A stretch of 64,000 nucleotides of DNA from Maribacter aquimaris (GCF_014596745.1 NZ_JABTCF010000008.1:124001-188000); one strand, 5' to 3'; numbered from the stretch's first letter, positions 8,774 to 18,118 are shown. The notes: generated from the letters alone by a model not told the origin. A program made the numbers and translations.

Positions 8774-10666
8774 TTAGTTTGATCCTATTTTATGCGTTTT
8801 GTAAACGTTCTCTATTTCATCGATTATTTTTGGGTCATCAATTGTTGATGGTATTTTATAGTCGTCATTATCCGCTATACTGCGTAACAATTTACGTAGA
8901 ATTTTTCCAGAACGTGTTTTGGGCAATCGATCTACCAAAATCACTTGTTTTAATGAGGCAACCGGTCCAATTTGATTTCTAACTTCCTTGATGACCTCAC
9001 TTTGGATGACCGATTCCGCGATTTCATTTCCGGATTTGGTCACGGCCAAGGCTAAGGGGATCTGGCCCTTAAGGTCATCATTGATCCCGATTACGGCACA
9101 TTCGGCCACAGCCGGATGGGAAGCGACGATTTCTTCCATTTCAGCGGTGGATAACCGATGTCCTGCCACATTGATGACATCATCCACCCTTCCGGTGATA
9201 TAGACATAACCATCCGAATCCCTATAACCGCCATCACCTGAAAAATAATAACCGGGAAAACGTGCTAAATAACCTGCTTTGAATCTTTCCGGATTTTTCC
9301 AAATATTCTTCAGGTTCCCTGGAGGTAAAGGTAATTTTACGGTTACAAAGCCTTCTGAGCCCGCCCCTAATATTTCACCGTCATTACCCAGTATTTGAAT
9401 ATTATACCCACAGACAGGAAAGGTGGCAGAGCCTGGTTTTACCTTGGCCAATTCCACTCCGGCCATATTGGCCAACATCGGCCATCCGGATTCTGTTTGC
9501 CACCAATGGTCAATGACGGGTACCTTTAATTTTTCCTCGGTCCATTTTAAGGTGGATGCATCACAGCGTTCCCCAGCTAAAAATTGGAACTTAAGGCTTG
9601 AAAGGTCATAGCCTTTCATCATTTCCCCATTGGGATCTTCCTTCTTGATGGCCCTGATTGCCGTGGGTGCCGTAAACATTACTTTTACCCTATGTTCACT
9701 GATAACCCTCCAAAATGTCGAGGCATCGGGAGTCCTGATGGGTTTGCCTTCAAAAAGAATGGTGGTGTTCCTATTGATCAATGGTCCATAAACGATATAA
9801 CTATGTCCTACAACCCAGCCTACGTCACTGGCCGCCCAAAACACATCCCCGGGCTCTACCCCATACACGTATTTCATTGAGAATTTGAGTGCAGTCGCAT
9901 ACCCTCCAGTGTCCCTAATGATTCCTTTGGGTTTACCCGTGGTACCCGAGGTATATAGGATATATGAGGGATGGGTGGCTTCAACCGCCAAGGGTTCTGC
10001 TGGTGAGGCATTCTTGACAGCTTCCAGATAGTCGATATCATAGGGTTTCCCAGGGGTGTCGGCCCCTAAATGTCTTTGGAAAAGAATGACCTTATTAGGT
10101 TTGTGCGCGGCCATTTCAATGGCTTTGTCAACATAAGGTTTGTAGGGTATGATCCGGTCGATTTCTATACCACTGGAGGCGGTAATGATGACCTTTGGTG
10201 TGCAATCATCTATTCTAATGGCCAATTCATGGGGGGCAAATCCGCCAAATACAACGGAATGTATAACACCGATTCTTGCGCAAGCCAACATGGAATAGAG
10301 GGCTTGGGGTATCATGGGCATATAGATGATGGCCGTATCACCCTTTTCGAGTCCTAAATCCTTTAAGGCCCCAGCGAGTCTTGAAACTTCTTTGTGAAGA
10401 CGATTATAGGTAATTATCTCTTTGGTATTTGTGACCGGTGAATCATATATTAGGGCATTCTGACGTCCAAATCCATCTTCGATATGTTTGTCTATGCAGA
10501 GATAACTCAAATTCAACCTACCATCGGCGAACCATTGCGGATACCCATCGTCATCTTTTGAAAGTATGTGTTCGGGAGCCTGATGCCAGTGAAGGTTCTC
10601 AGCTTGTTCTTTCCAAAATCCTTCTGGATTCCCAATGCTCTGTTTGTAGAATTCCTGGTAATTCAT
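8774..10666 (-). CDS. prpE: Propionyl-CoA synthetase (PrpE/ACSS3-like)
   Basis: 630 residues from the chosen ATG at 10664-10666, which overlaps the stop of the upstream small gene as ATGA, a coupling arrangement; an ATG 36 bases further up would add residues unlike the family. ANL enzyme with YTSGTTGKPKG (238-248), HWWQTESGWP, SGDGGYRDSDGYVYITGRVDDVIN, then AGHRLSTAEMEE and PKTRSGKILRKLLR with the catalytic lysine. The GHRLSTAEMEE / LKGQIPLAL segment resembles PrpE and ACSS3 rather than Acs. It would activate propionate to propionyl-CoA, feeding the carboxylase encoded 5 kb away. Acetate or butyrate activity is also possible. Confidence 0.85.
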   Translation of the reverse strand: MNYQEFYKQSIGNPEGFWKEQAENLHWHQAPEHILSKDDDGYPQWFADGRLNLSYLCIDKHIEDGFGRQNALIYDSPVTNTKEIITYNRLHKEVSRLAGALKDLGLEKGDTAIIYMPMIPQALYSMLACARIGVIHSVVFGGFAPHELAIRIDDCTPKVIITASSGIEIDRIIPYKPYVDKAIEMAAHKPNKVILFQRHLGADTPGKPYDIDYLEAVKNASPAEPLAVEATHPSYILYTSGTTGKPKGIIRDTGGYATALKFSMKYVYGVEPGDVFWAASDVGWVVGHSYIVYGPLINRNTTILFEGKPIRTPDASTFWRVISEHRVKVMFTAPTAIRAIKKEDPNGEMMKGYDLSSLKFQFLAGERCDASTLKWTEEKLKVPVIDHWWQTESGWPMLANMAGVELAKVKPGSATFPVCGYNIQILGNDGEILGAGSEGFVTVKLPLPPGNLKNIWKNPERFKAGYLARFPGYYFSGDGGYRDSDGYVYITGRVDDVINVAGHRLSTAEMEEIVASHPAVAECAVIGINDDLKGQIPLALAVTKSGNEIAESVIQSEVIKEVRNQIGPVASLKQVILVDRLPKTRSGKILRKLLRSIADNDDYKIPSTIDDPKIIDEIENVYKTHKIGSN

Positions 10667-10887
10667 GACTTGTTTTTTTTGGGGTTGAACAGTCCAAACC
10701 AATTCGGGTTAAGTACCTTTAATTTGATCAACACCCACAGTATTACCACAAAACAAATGCCCATGACAATGGAGTTCATTGGACTGATTGTTGTTTCACT
10801 TTCATATTTAAAACGCAGGTAAAGGGATACGATGGCATATACACAGATAAAGATATCCGATGCCAAAGGGTTGAGACGTAATTTCAT
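10663..10887 (-). CDS. Small membrane protein, unknown function
   Basis: 74 residues with two hydrophobic segments (about 12-24 and 40-60) separated by a short charged loop (RFKYESE), ending in a basic tail (NPKKNKS). I recognise no family. The short soluble ends suggest an inner-membrane hairpin. Its stop overlaps the prpE start by four bases (ATGA), so translation is coupled, and it is 51 bases after the response regulator, all on one strand. Context suggests a role with short-chain acid uptake or activation, but nothing in the sequence shows it. Confidence 0.7.
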   Translation of the reverse strand: MKLRLNPLASDIFICVYAIVSLYLRFKYESETTISPMNSIVMGICFVVILWVLIKLKVLNPNWFGLFNPKKNKS

Positions 10888-10938
10888 ATTAACTTACATT
10901 AATTAGACATAGGTGTTGTTTGCACACAAAACCAATGG

Positions 10939-11307
10939 TTAATTAAGTAGTCCAAGTATCTCTGAAACTATTTTTTTAATTGAAAACGGCTTGGTTAAAT
11001 ATTTATCAGCTCCAAGTTTTAGTCCTTTTTCAATATCTGAAATTTTATTTTTTGCTGTCAGGAACACCACTTTGGTGTTCTTGAGGGCCTCGTTTTTCTT
11101 GATATGCTCCAACGTTTGGTAACCATCCACGTTCGGCATCATTATGTCCAACAGAACCACATCGGGAATGCTTGTTTCCAGAATATGCATGGCCTCACCA
11201 CCATCCCTGGCTATATACACTTCAAAGTCTTTTTTCTTGAAAGCGTATTCCAATGTCATTACAATATTTGGCTCGTCATCGACGATTAATATTTTTTTCG
11301 TTTTCAA
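10939..11307 (-). CDS. Receiver-only response regulator
   Basis: 122 residues when started at TTG 11305-11307, giving MKTKKILIVDDEPN; an upstream ATG would add about 20 residues lying over the end of the kinase gene and is less likely. A single REC domain: acidic pocket D10-D11, phospho-acceptor D54 in VVLLDIMMPNVDG, T84 in FLTAK and K106 in YLTKPF are all present, so it should be phosphorylated. There is no DNA-binding or other output domain, and the protein ends just after the fold. It follows the symporter-kinase gene by 13 bases and is almost surely its phosphorylation partner. Output must go through another protein. CrbR-type acetate regulators of other bacteria carry a LuxR domain, which is missing here. 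Confidence 0.88.
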   Translation of the reverse strand: MKTKKILIVDDEPNIVMTLEYAFKKKDFEVYIARDGGEAMHILETSIPDVVLLDIMMPNVDGYQTLEHIKKNEALKNTKVVFLTAKNKISDIEKGLKLGADKYLTKPFSIKKIVSEILGLLN

Positions 11308-11320
11308 TAGCGTGTACAAT

Positions 11321-14011
11321 TTAATTAAAAGGCAGCTTAAATCCAAACGTTGAGCCAACTTTGACACCTTTTTCCAACCAAATCCTACCGTTGTGTTTTT
11401 CGATTATTTGTTTGCTTATCGCCAGCCCTAGTCCACTGCCTTGGGGCTTAATCGTATTTTGGTTTTTTGATTGGTAGAATTTATCAAAAATATAATTAAT
11501 ATCCTCATCGGGAATGCCTTTTCCGTTATCCTTCACGTAAACCTCGATACAATTGTTCCCTAATTTATAATCCAGGGTTATAACACCCTTTTCGGACTCA
11601 CAGAATTTTAGGGAATTTGAAAGTAAGTTCGTCAATACCTGGAGTATCCTGTCCTCATCATAGGGTAATTCAAAATTAAAGCTATTGAGGTTCACTATTT
11701 TGATTTCTTTTTTGGCAGCGATATGTTGAATGTTACCAATGGCTTTCTTTAAGGTCTTTTGGATATTGTGTTTTTTTAAGTTCAACTGTTGTCTGCCGGT
11801 AGAAAGCTTTTCAAAATCAAGGATATTGTTGATCAGTCGCGATAGGCGGTCAGAATCACTGACGATATTCTTAAGGAAGGTCTGTCGAATTTCCGGGGGC
11901 ATGTCGTCGTTTTCATCCATCAAAAGTTCGGAGGCGGCCCGGATACCCGTAATGGGTGTTTTTAATTCATGGGCGACGGTATCCAGGAATTCATCCTTTT
12001 GTTTATCCTTTACGATCAATTCCTCATTGGCCTCTTTTAGTTTACCCGTTAAATCGGTGAGTTCGATCGATTTTTCCTGTAATGCCTTGTTACTGCTTAT
12101 GGTTTCCTTTGATTCTTCCAAAATCTTCAATACTTCGGTCAAGCTGATCTCTTGTTCCTTGACAACGCCTGCAATTAGGATCTTCGCCGAGGCACCGCCG
12201 ATACTTCCTGTCAGCAGTTTTTCTGAAAAATTGATCAATCGGGCATCTGCCATTTGGGTGTCACTTGGTATGTGGTATTTTTTGAAGAAAAGTTGCAGTG
12301 CACGCTGAGTCCTTGCTTCCCCTAAAAATTTGGTCAGGACATTTTTGATATCCGCGACATAAGCTTCCCCTTTCCATACGAGGGCGTTATCCTGTAGCGA
12401 GGAATAGTTTTTGCTGTCGACGAACATCTCGGCATAATTCCGCTCCCTATAGTGCCCCTTAAAAGCTACGGAGATGGTCAAATAACATACTATGTTGGCA
12501 GATAAACTCCAAAAAAATGCATGGGCGGGTGGACTTAGAAAGTCAATACCAAATAACGCATAGGGCTTTAACGCTGCAATCCCGAAAAGCCCTAAGTCGG
12601 TAAATTCACTGCCCCCGGTAAATGCCTCTATGGTAAACGGGAGGATCAAGGTGTAGGTTGAAATCGCAAACCCCAATAAAATACCTAGGATGGAGCCTAA
12701 GGAGGAACCACGGTTCCAATAAAGACCAATAAAGAATGATGGGGCCAATTGGGCGACGATCACAAAGGAAATCAACCCAATGGAATACAGGGAGAGTTCT
12801 ATGGAGAAATTAGTGTAAAAGAAATAAGCGAGAATAATGATGGTAAATATCGATATGCGTCGAATATTCTTGATATAAAGGGCATTCTCCTCGGGTTTCG
12901 CTTTTATGAACTTGTCTAGGAAACCATATGGAATGATCAAATTGTTACTGATCATTTTCGACAGGGCCAATGTAGAAACGACTACCATTGATATTACAGC
13001 CGAAAACCCTCCAAGGAAGACCAAAAGGGCTAAAAAGGTATGACCACTGTTCAATGGGAGTAATAGGGTATAGTATTCCGCATTAGCGTTTTCCCCAAAT
13101 GTCAATTTGCCGGCCCAAGCAATGAATATAACGAAGACGTTAAAAAGCAATAGGTAAAGGGGGAACATCCAGATGGCTTTCTTAAGATGTTTTTCCCTGC
13201 TATTTTCCAGAACTGAAATTTGGAACTGTCTGGGCAATAGAAAAATAGCAGTGAACGAGAGCATTAACATAAAGAACCAATTGAACCCACTTTCCAGGGT
13301 GGGTAATTTAATCAAGGAATCGAAGTTGGGCTCTGATGATATTTTATTATAAATATCCTCCGTGCCGTCAAAGAGGTAGTAGGTCACATAAATACCAATG
13401 ATCAAAAAGAAAGTCAATTTCAATAGGGATTCAAAAGCTACCGTGGTAACAATGCCCTTGTGTTTTTCAGAGGCATCGGTAGCCTGGGTGCCAAAGAATG
13501 TCGCGAAAATAGCCAAAATCAGTGCGATGTAAAAGGTAGAATCGTCAAACATACCCAAACCTATGGGATGGGGTTCATTCGTCATTATGGAAAAGGTGTC
13601 GGCAACTGCTTTAAGTTGTAATGAAATATAGGGTACGGTGGCCGTAATGCACAAAACCGTGATCAAGGCCCCTAAAAAACGATTGTTACCATATCGAAGC
13701 GAAATGAAATCAGCAATCGACGATATCTTATGTTGTTTTGATATCCGTATGATCTTACGTAGCAGAATGATCCATATTGGAACGGCTATGGCCGGACCAA
13801 GGTAAATGGGAAGGAATTCCACCCCGGAATTGGCAGCCGTACCAATACTGCCATAATACGTCCAGGCGGAGCAATATACGGCCAAGGATAAGGTGTAGAT
13901 ATAGGGGTTGTTTACCCATTTGCTCTTGGCGTTCTTTTCGGCGATGAACGCAATGTAAAAAAGCACTGCCAAATAACAGAAAATGATTATGACCAATAAA
14001 TAATTACTCAT
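11321..14011 (-). CDS. Sodium:solute symporter-sensor histidine kinase fusion
   Basis: 896 residues. The first 520 or so form an SSS-family transporter domain of about 13 membrane segments (for example AVYCSAWTYYGSIGTAANSG near residue 50). A linker with the short STAC-like region around 540-620 and a coiled coil (about 625-670) leads to HisKA with the phospho-accepting histidine H681 in AHELKTPITG, then HATPase_c with the N box NLLSNSLKF, G1 VKDNGKGIPDED and G2 GSGLGLAISK. This is the CbrA/CrbS architecture; CrbS controls acs in vibrios. It probably senses or takes up acetate or a related acid and phosphorylates the adjacent receiver. It overlaps the small upstream gene by 8 bases. Ligand is inferred from the acs and actP neighbours. 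Confidence 0.9.
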   Translation of the reverse strand: MSNYLLVIIIFCYLAVLFYIAFIAEKNAKSKWVNNPYIYTLSLAVYCSAWTYYGSIGTAANSGVEFLPIYLGPAIAVPIWIILLRKIIRISKQHKISSIADFISLRYGNNRFLGALITVLCITATVPYISLQLKAVADTFSIMTNEPHPIGLGMFDDSTFYIALILAIFATFFGTQATDASEKHKGIVTTVAFESLLKLTFFLIIGIYVTYYLFDGTEDIYNKISSEPNFDSLIKLPTLESGFNWFFMLMLSFTAIFLLPRQFQISVLENSREKHLKKAIWMFPLYLLLFNVFVIFIAWAGKLTFGENANAEYYTLLLPLNSGHTFLALLVFLGGFSAVISMVVVSTLALSKMISNNLIIPYGFLDKFIKAKPEENALYIKNIRRISIFTIIILAYFFYTNFSIELSLYSIGLISFVIVAQLAPSFFIGLYWNRGSSLGSILGILLGFAISTYTLILPFTIEAFTGGSEFTDLGLFGIAALKPYALFGIDFLSPPAHAFFWSLSANIVCYLTISVAFKGHYRERNYAEMFVDSKNYSSLQDNALVWKGEAYVADIKNVLTKFLGEARTQRALQLFFKKYHIPSDTQMADARLINFSEKLLTGSIGGASAKILIAGVVKEQEISLTEVLKILEESKETISSNKALQEKSIELTDLTGKLKEANEELIVKDKQKDEFLDTVAHELKTPITGIRAASELLMDENDDMPPEIRQTFLKNIVSDSDRLSRLINNILDFEKLSTGRQQLNLKKHNIQKTLKKAIGNIQHIAAKKEIKIVNLNSFNFELPYDEDRILQVLTNLLSNSLKFCESEKGVITLDYKLGNNCIEVYVKDNGKGIPDEDINYIFDKFYQSKNQNTIKPQGSGLGLAISKQIIEKHNGRIWLEKGVKVGSTFGFKLPFN

Positions 14012-14198
14012 AGAACCTATTAAGTATGATATATGAAATTACTATGGATACGAGCCAGACGGAAAATATGTAGAAATAAAAATAGGGGATGCCGAATAGG
14101 GCACCATCAATATTAAAAACCCATAAAAGAGGAATATTGAAGAGCAGTAGCATGCCTATCGATAGGATTATCAATTTCTGTTCGTGCCGTTTTTTCAT
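14004..14198 (-). CDS. DUF3311-like small membrane protein
   Basis: 64 residues with two hydrophobic helices (about 9-29 and 39-58). The stretch FNIPLLWVFNIDGALFGIP followed by YFYFYIFSVW resembles DUF3311 proteins, which are encoded next to sodium:solute symporters. The stop overlaps the start of the symporter-kinase by 8 bases, so it is likely a small partner of that protein's transporter domain. Its own transcription follows a hairpin at 14227-14263, so either a separate promoter or read-through from the actP unit drives it. Family assignment is by eye on a short protein. Confidence 0.65.
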   Translation of the reverse strand: MKKRHEQKLIILSIGMLLLFNIPLLWVFNIDGALFGIPYFYFYIFSVWLVSIVISYIILNRFYE

Positions 14199-14226
14199 GG
14201 TTTTGGGCTATAATTATAAATATATG

Positions 14227-14263
14227 AAAAAAGCAGTACTCCAAGAGGGAGCACTGCTTTTTT
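14227..14263. terminator. Hairpin terminator after actP
   Basis: AAAAAAGCAGT pairs with ACTGCTTTTTT, extended by CTCC/GGAG after an A-C mismatch around a five-base loop. It has a T-run on both strands. It lies 20 bases downstream of the symporter gene on the minus strand and 29 bases upstream of the DUF3311-like gene, so it probably separates or attenuates between transport and sensing genes. Confidence 0.75.
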
Positions 14264-14282
14264 CAACAATCAACTAACTATC

Positions 14283-16058
14283 TTAATGGGAACTGGCTTC
14301 TCCTGCATTGCTTGGTATTCTAATGCTTTCAACCATTTCCTGTACATTTTCTGGTGGAGGGGCGGTCATTCTTGAAACCACTACCGATACGATGACATTA
14401 ACGATCATAGCAACCGTACCGAAACCTTCAGGTGACGTACCGAACCACCATTCACTGGCGGGTCGGGCATCCATGACACCGACAAGTCCTGTTTTATACC
14501 GAATCATATAGAATAGCATTAAGGTGATACCCACGATCATACCGGCAATGGCCCCCTTACTATTCATTCTTTTATCAAAAATACCTAAGATAATGGCAGG
14601 GAAGAATGATGCGGCAGCAAGACCGAAGGCCAATGCGACAACCGCGGCCACAAAGCCTGGCGGATATATTCCAAAAACACCGGCGATAATGATCGCAACC
14701 AAAATAGCGATTCGTGCCGCCATTAACTCTCCCTTTTCCGAAATATCGGGTTTGATTTGCTTTTTGATCAAGTCATGGGAGATCGATGTGGAAATCACCA
14801 ATAATAATCCTGCTGCCGTTGATAAAGCTGCAGCCAGTCCACCCGCTGCAACCAATGCGATTACCCAGTTTGGTAAATTAGCGATTTCAGGGTTGGCCAA
14901 TACCATGATGTCCCTATCGACATAAAGTTCATTGGACGATGTATTTGCATTGGAGATCAATCGTTCCCCATTGGCACCACGAGCATCGGTGAATAGCGGT
15001 TTTTTTCCTTCTAAGGCGTTACCGGCGACATATTGGATTTTTCCATCATTATTCTTATCTGCCCAAGCAATTAAACCAGTGTCTTCCCAGTTCTTGAACC
15101 ATTGTGGTATTTCGGTATACGACTTGTTGTCGACCGTCTCGATGAGGTTTGTCCGCGCAAAAACGGCGATAGCGGGTGCCGTGGTGTATAAAATGGCAAT
15201 GAACAGTAAGGCGAGTCCTGCCGATTTACGGGCATCCTTCACTTTAGGTACGGTAAAGAATCTGACAATTACATGCGGCAATCCTGCAGTTCCCGCCATT
15301 AAGGCAAGTGTAATTGCAAAAACGTCCCAAGTTGATTTTGTTCCGCTGGTATATTCATTGAAACCTAGTTGGGTATGCAATGCATCCAATTTATCCAAAA
15401 GAAATGTCCCACCTTCAACTTTTCCACCCATTCCCATTTGTGGGATAGGGTTTCCGGTCATTTGCATGGAGATAAAAAATGCGGGGACCATAAAGGCAAA
15501 AATCAATACACAATATTGGGCCACCTGGGTATAGGTAATCCCTTTCATTCCGCCTAAAAAGGCAAATACAAGAACAACCGCCATTCCGATGATGACACCT
15601 AAATTGATATCGACCTGTAAGAATTGTGAAAATACGATTCCAACCCCCCTCATTTGTCCCGCCACATAGGTAAAAGAAACGATCAAGGCACATATAACGG
15701 CAACTGTCCTCGCCGTGTTGGAGTAATACCTATCCCCGATAAAGTCTGGTACTGTAAATTTCCCGAATTTTCGAAGATAAGGGGCCAGCAGTAGTGCAAG
15801 AAGCACATACCCACCGGTCCAGCCCATGAGATAGACAGAGCCATCGTAGCCTGCAAAAGAAATGATTCCGGCCATAGAGATGAATGATGCGGCGCTCATC
15901 CAATCGGCGGCTGTTGCCATACCGTTGGCCAATGGGGAAACTCCGCCACCGGCTACATAAAATTCCTTAGTGGAACCAGCCCTTGCCCAGATGGCAATTC
16001 CAAAATAAATGGAGAACGTAATCCCAACTAAAATCCAAGTCCATAATTGAACACTCAT
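14283..16058 (-). CDS. ActP-type sodium/acetate symporter
   Basis: 591 residues, SSS family, about 13 membrane segments. YVAGQMRGVGIVFSQFL (about 127-143) and the sodium-site region GTAGLPHVIVRFFTVPKVKDARKS (about 256-279, shown in part) are typical of cation/acetate symporters of the ActP group. A soluble insert at about 315-385 contains an EF-hand-like DKNNDGKIQY segment, a feature of the subgroup paired with DUF4212. It imports acetate or another short-chain acid with sodium. The DUF4212 gene lies 30 bases upstream; a terminator follows. Acs and PrpE are encoded further down on the same strand, which supports acid uptake as the job. Exact substrate is inferred. Confidence 0.88.
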   Translation of the reverse strand: MSVQLWTWILVGITFSIYFGIAIWARAGSTKEFYVAGGGVSPLANGMATAADWMSAASFISMAGIISFAGYDGSVYLMGWTGGYVLLALLLAPYLRKFGKFTVPDFIGDRYYSNTARTVAVICALIVSFTYVAGQMRGVGIVFSQFLQVDINLGVIIGMAVVLVFAFLGGMKGITYTQVAQYCVLIFAFMVPAFFISMQMTGNPIPQMGMGGKVEGGTFLLDKLDALHTQLGFNEYTSGTKSTWDVFAITLALMAGTAGLPHVIVRFFTVPKVKDARKSAGLALLFIAILYTTAPAIAVFARTNLIETVDNKSYTEIPQWFKNWEDTGLIAWADKNNDGKIQYVAGNALEGKKPLFTDARGANGERLISNANTSSNELYVDRDIMVLANPEIANLPNWVIALVAAGGLAAALSTAAGLLLVISTSISHDLIKKQIKPDISEKGELMAARIAILVAIIIAGVFGIYPPGFVAAVVALAFGLAAASFFPAIILGIFDKRMNSKGAIAGMIVGITLMLFYMIRYKTGLVGVMDARPASEWWFGTSPEGFGTVAMIVNVIVSVVVSRMTAPPPENVQEMVESIRIPSNAGEASSH

Positions 16059-16088
16059 AATTTTTAATTTTTTTGGTTAGTTATTAGA

Positions 16089-16349
16089 TTACTCGTCGTA
16101 ACCGTATTTTTTATCTAGTTTGTTCATTAATCGTACATAAACGAAGATCAAGATCACGAATACATAAATAGAACCTTGTTGGGCAAACCAAAAACCTAGT
16201 TTGAATCCTCCTAACCGAAACTCATTTAAAGTTTCCCTGAATAGTATTCCTGCACCATACGATACCAGAAACCAAATAGATAGAAGAATAATCAGGTACT
16301 TTAGATTTTCCCTCCAATACGCGGTGGCCTTTTTTTGTTTTTCACTCAT
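16089..16349 (-). CDS. DUF4212 sodium/substrate symporter small subunit
   Basis: 86 residues, two membrane helices (about 16-36 and 57-76). The opening KATAYWRENLKYLIILLSIW and the segment LGGFKLGFWFAQQGSIYVFV match the DUF4212 family, described as small subunits of SSS symporters. Its position directly before the ActP-type gene, 30 bases apart on the same strand, fits a two-component transporter. It follows the porin start by 13 bases on the 5' side (porin is downstream in position but separate in reading order), so porin, small subunit and symporter are probably not independent units. Confidence 0.88.
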   Translation of the reverse strand: MSEKQKKATAYWRENLKYLIILLSIWFLVSYGAGILFRETLNEFRLGGFKLGFWFAQQGSIYVFVILIFVYVRLMNKLDKKYGYDE

Positions 16350-16362
16350 AATTGTTTGGTTT

Positions 16363-17583
16363 TTATAAATAAATCATTGCTTGTAGGGTTACTGTTCCCA
16401 AATCGGAATCCCCGAATTTTTGGTTTTTGTATTCCATTGTTAATTTGGAGTTATGTCCGTTGAGATAGGCATTTATGCCTAAACCGAAGATATTCCTATT
16501 GTCATCGACTACATCATAACTGTTGGAAGCAAAGGAAACATAGGGTTGAAACCTTGTCTTTGTTTTGTCTCCCGCAAAAACATAGCCCAAATGGGAGTAG
16601 ATCATACTTCCCGTACCATAGGCACTATACAGGTAATCGGTACCGTAATCGTTGCTTTGATACGTGGCATATGCGGTTAGGGCACTTCCATCATCACCTA
16701 AAGGGGTGTCATAAAAAGCGTCAATACCGAAGATACTTACATTTTCTTTCTCCAGATTTCCAGTGGCATCAGCGATTACCGATCCCCCAGGATGTAAAAA
16801 GAACCCTGCACCAATATTGAATACCTTCTTGGTTCCCAGATAAGAACCTACTTTAAAAGGTAGGAAATTAGACTCCTGATCCAAGAAATTAAAATCGAAA
16901 TAACCTGCATAGGCTTTACCGGAATCTTTGGAGCCAAGTAGTCGTTTGCCTGCGTATACCGCTGCACCATTGGGTTCGGGTGTACGTGTATCCAAGCCAT
17001 TGGTGATTGCGTCATTGATGGCAACCCTGTATTGCAACTTACCGAACTTACCTTTGGCAAATATACCTATGTGCCTCGCAAATTGGTCGGTTAGTCCTAA
17101 AGTAGACCATGACTGCCGATTGTTGTCCAGTGTCATGAAATTAAGGGTACTTTGATTGTTCAGTCTTGAGATGCCGTTAAAGTAGTGTAGGCCACCACCA
17201 ACAACATGGTCCTCACCCACATTGTATTGTGCCCATACGTCATGAAAGAACAATTGGGACCCATCTCCCTTTCCTGTGGGGGATAGTGTTCCACTATTGA
17301 GACTATTCAGTCCGAAATGGGTAAGGATCAAGAACTTTTTGTTGATTTGGGCAAACATCAAAACACGGGCTCTTCTTAAGTTGAAACTCGTGCTACTGGT
17401 GTTGTCGGGTACATCACTGTTGTACGTTCCTTGGACTTGGGCCCAGGAAATAATACGAAGGTATTTATTGCCTTCTTCATCAAATTTTACTTTAAGGCCG
17501 CCATTATAATCAGGTGACCCTTGCGAATGCAACATCTGAAAGGAACCAAATAAACCTAACAGAAGTAAAGCAATTTTCTTCAT
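16363..17583 (-). CDS. Outer-membrane porin (phosphate-selective porin O/P-like)
   Basis: 406 residues with a clear signal peptide (MKKIALLLLGLFGSFQMLHS). The mature chain alternates polar and hydrophobic residues with many Gly, Asn and aromatic residues, ends in an aromatic-rich strand (VTLQAMIYL), and contains LRRARVLMFAQINKKFLILTH-like strands seen in porin O/P relatives: an outer-membrane beta barrel. It precedes the DUF4212-actP pair by 13 bases on the minus strand and so is the first of a three-gene transport unit that would carry small acids across both membranes. Substrate is inferred only from this context; the anion-selective porin family fits it. Confidence 0.8.
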   Translation of the reverse strand: MKKIALLLLGLFGSFQMLHSQGSPDYNGGLKVKFDEEGNKYLRIISWAQVQGTYNSDVPDNTSSTSFNLRRARVLMFAQINKKFLILTHFGLNSLNSGTLSPTGKGDGSQLFFHDVWAQYNVGEDHVVGGGLHYFNGISRLNNQSTLNFMTLDNNRQSWSTLGLTDQFARHIGIFAKGKFGKLQYRVAINDAITNGLDTRTPEPNGAAVYAGKRLLGSKDSGKAYAGYFDFNFLDQESNFLPFKVGSYLGTKKVFNIGAGFFLHPGGSVIADATGNLEKENVSIFGIDAFYDTPLGDDGSALTAYATYQSNDYGTDYLYSAYGTGSMIYSHLGYVFAGDKTKTRFQPYVSFASNSYDVVDDNRNIFGLGINAYLNGHNSKLTMEYKNQKFGDSDLGTVTLQAMIYL

Positions 17584-17691
17584 GATTTTTAGGGTTTAGT
17601 TAGTAACAAATTGGTTTTGTGTGCTTTGCTAAACTCCTTAAAAGAAAGTCACGATAAAAAAATGATATATATAAATGGTAATTATGTATAG

Positions 17692-18111
17692 TTAATCACG
17701 GAATCGTTCCCATTTAATAAGCATGAACTTATCCCCTAGTTCGGTAACCACCACTCCTGCGCCCGATAGGTTGTCGGTATTTTGGAAATAGTTGGACAAT
17801 TCGCCTGCATTGAGGATTTTATAGGTGGGATGGTAGTTGGGATTGTACGGTCTTTTGATGTTGTATTTTTTTACCCAGTTCATGATACTTACATGTGAAA
17901 TGCCAAGGATGCGTTCAATTTCACGATAAGACAATCCCTCTAGATATAATTGCAACGCTTTATTCACGTAGTATTGGTCAATACTCTTACCTATCTTGTT
18001 GACCGAGAAGAAATAGTTGCACGATTTGCACTTGTAACGTTGTCTTTGGTTGATGATTCCACTCTTGACGAATTGTTCGGATCCACAGTTCGGGCAGCAA
18101 TCAATTTTCAT
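17692..18111 (-). CDS. InsA-like zinc-ribbon and HTH protein, probable regulator
   Basis: 139 residues. The N-terminus is a zinc ribbon (ligands C6, C9, C28, C31) and residues about 46-85 form a helix-turn-helix (LSYREIERILGISHVSIMNWV), the same order as IS1 InsA. A C-terminal tail of about 50 residues (from NPNYHPTYK) is not part of InsA. There is no InsB transposase partner, no terminal inverted repeat and no target duplication around it, so it is not a live insertion sequence. It heads the acetate transport unit and sits divergent to the DUF294 gene. I infer a domesticated DNA-binding regulator of this locus; an inactive transposase remnant is the alternative, though the intact frame speaks against it. 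Confidence 0.75.
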   Translation of the reverse strand: MKIDCCPNCGSEQFVKSGIINQRQRYKCKSCNYFFSVNKIGKSIDQYYVNKALQLYLEGLSYREIERILGISHVSIMNWVKKYNIKRPYNPNYHPTYKILNAGELSNYFQNTDNLSGAGVVVTELGDKFMLIKWERFRD

Positions 18112-18118
18112 ATATATA

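Noticed and set aside
14932-15534. 200-codon plus-strand frame across actP
   Set aside because: Antisense to a clearly conserved symporter; no signal, domain or independent promoter.
17692-18111. Intact IS1-family insertion sequence
   Set aside because: Only an InsA-like protein is present; no InsB, terminal inverted repeats or target-site duplication seen.
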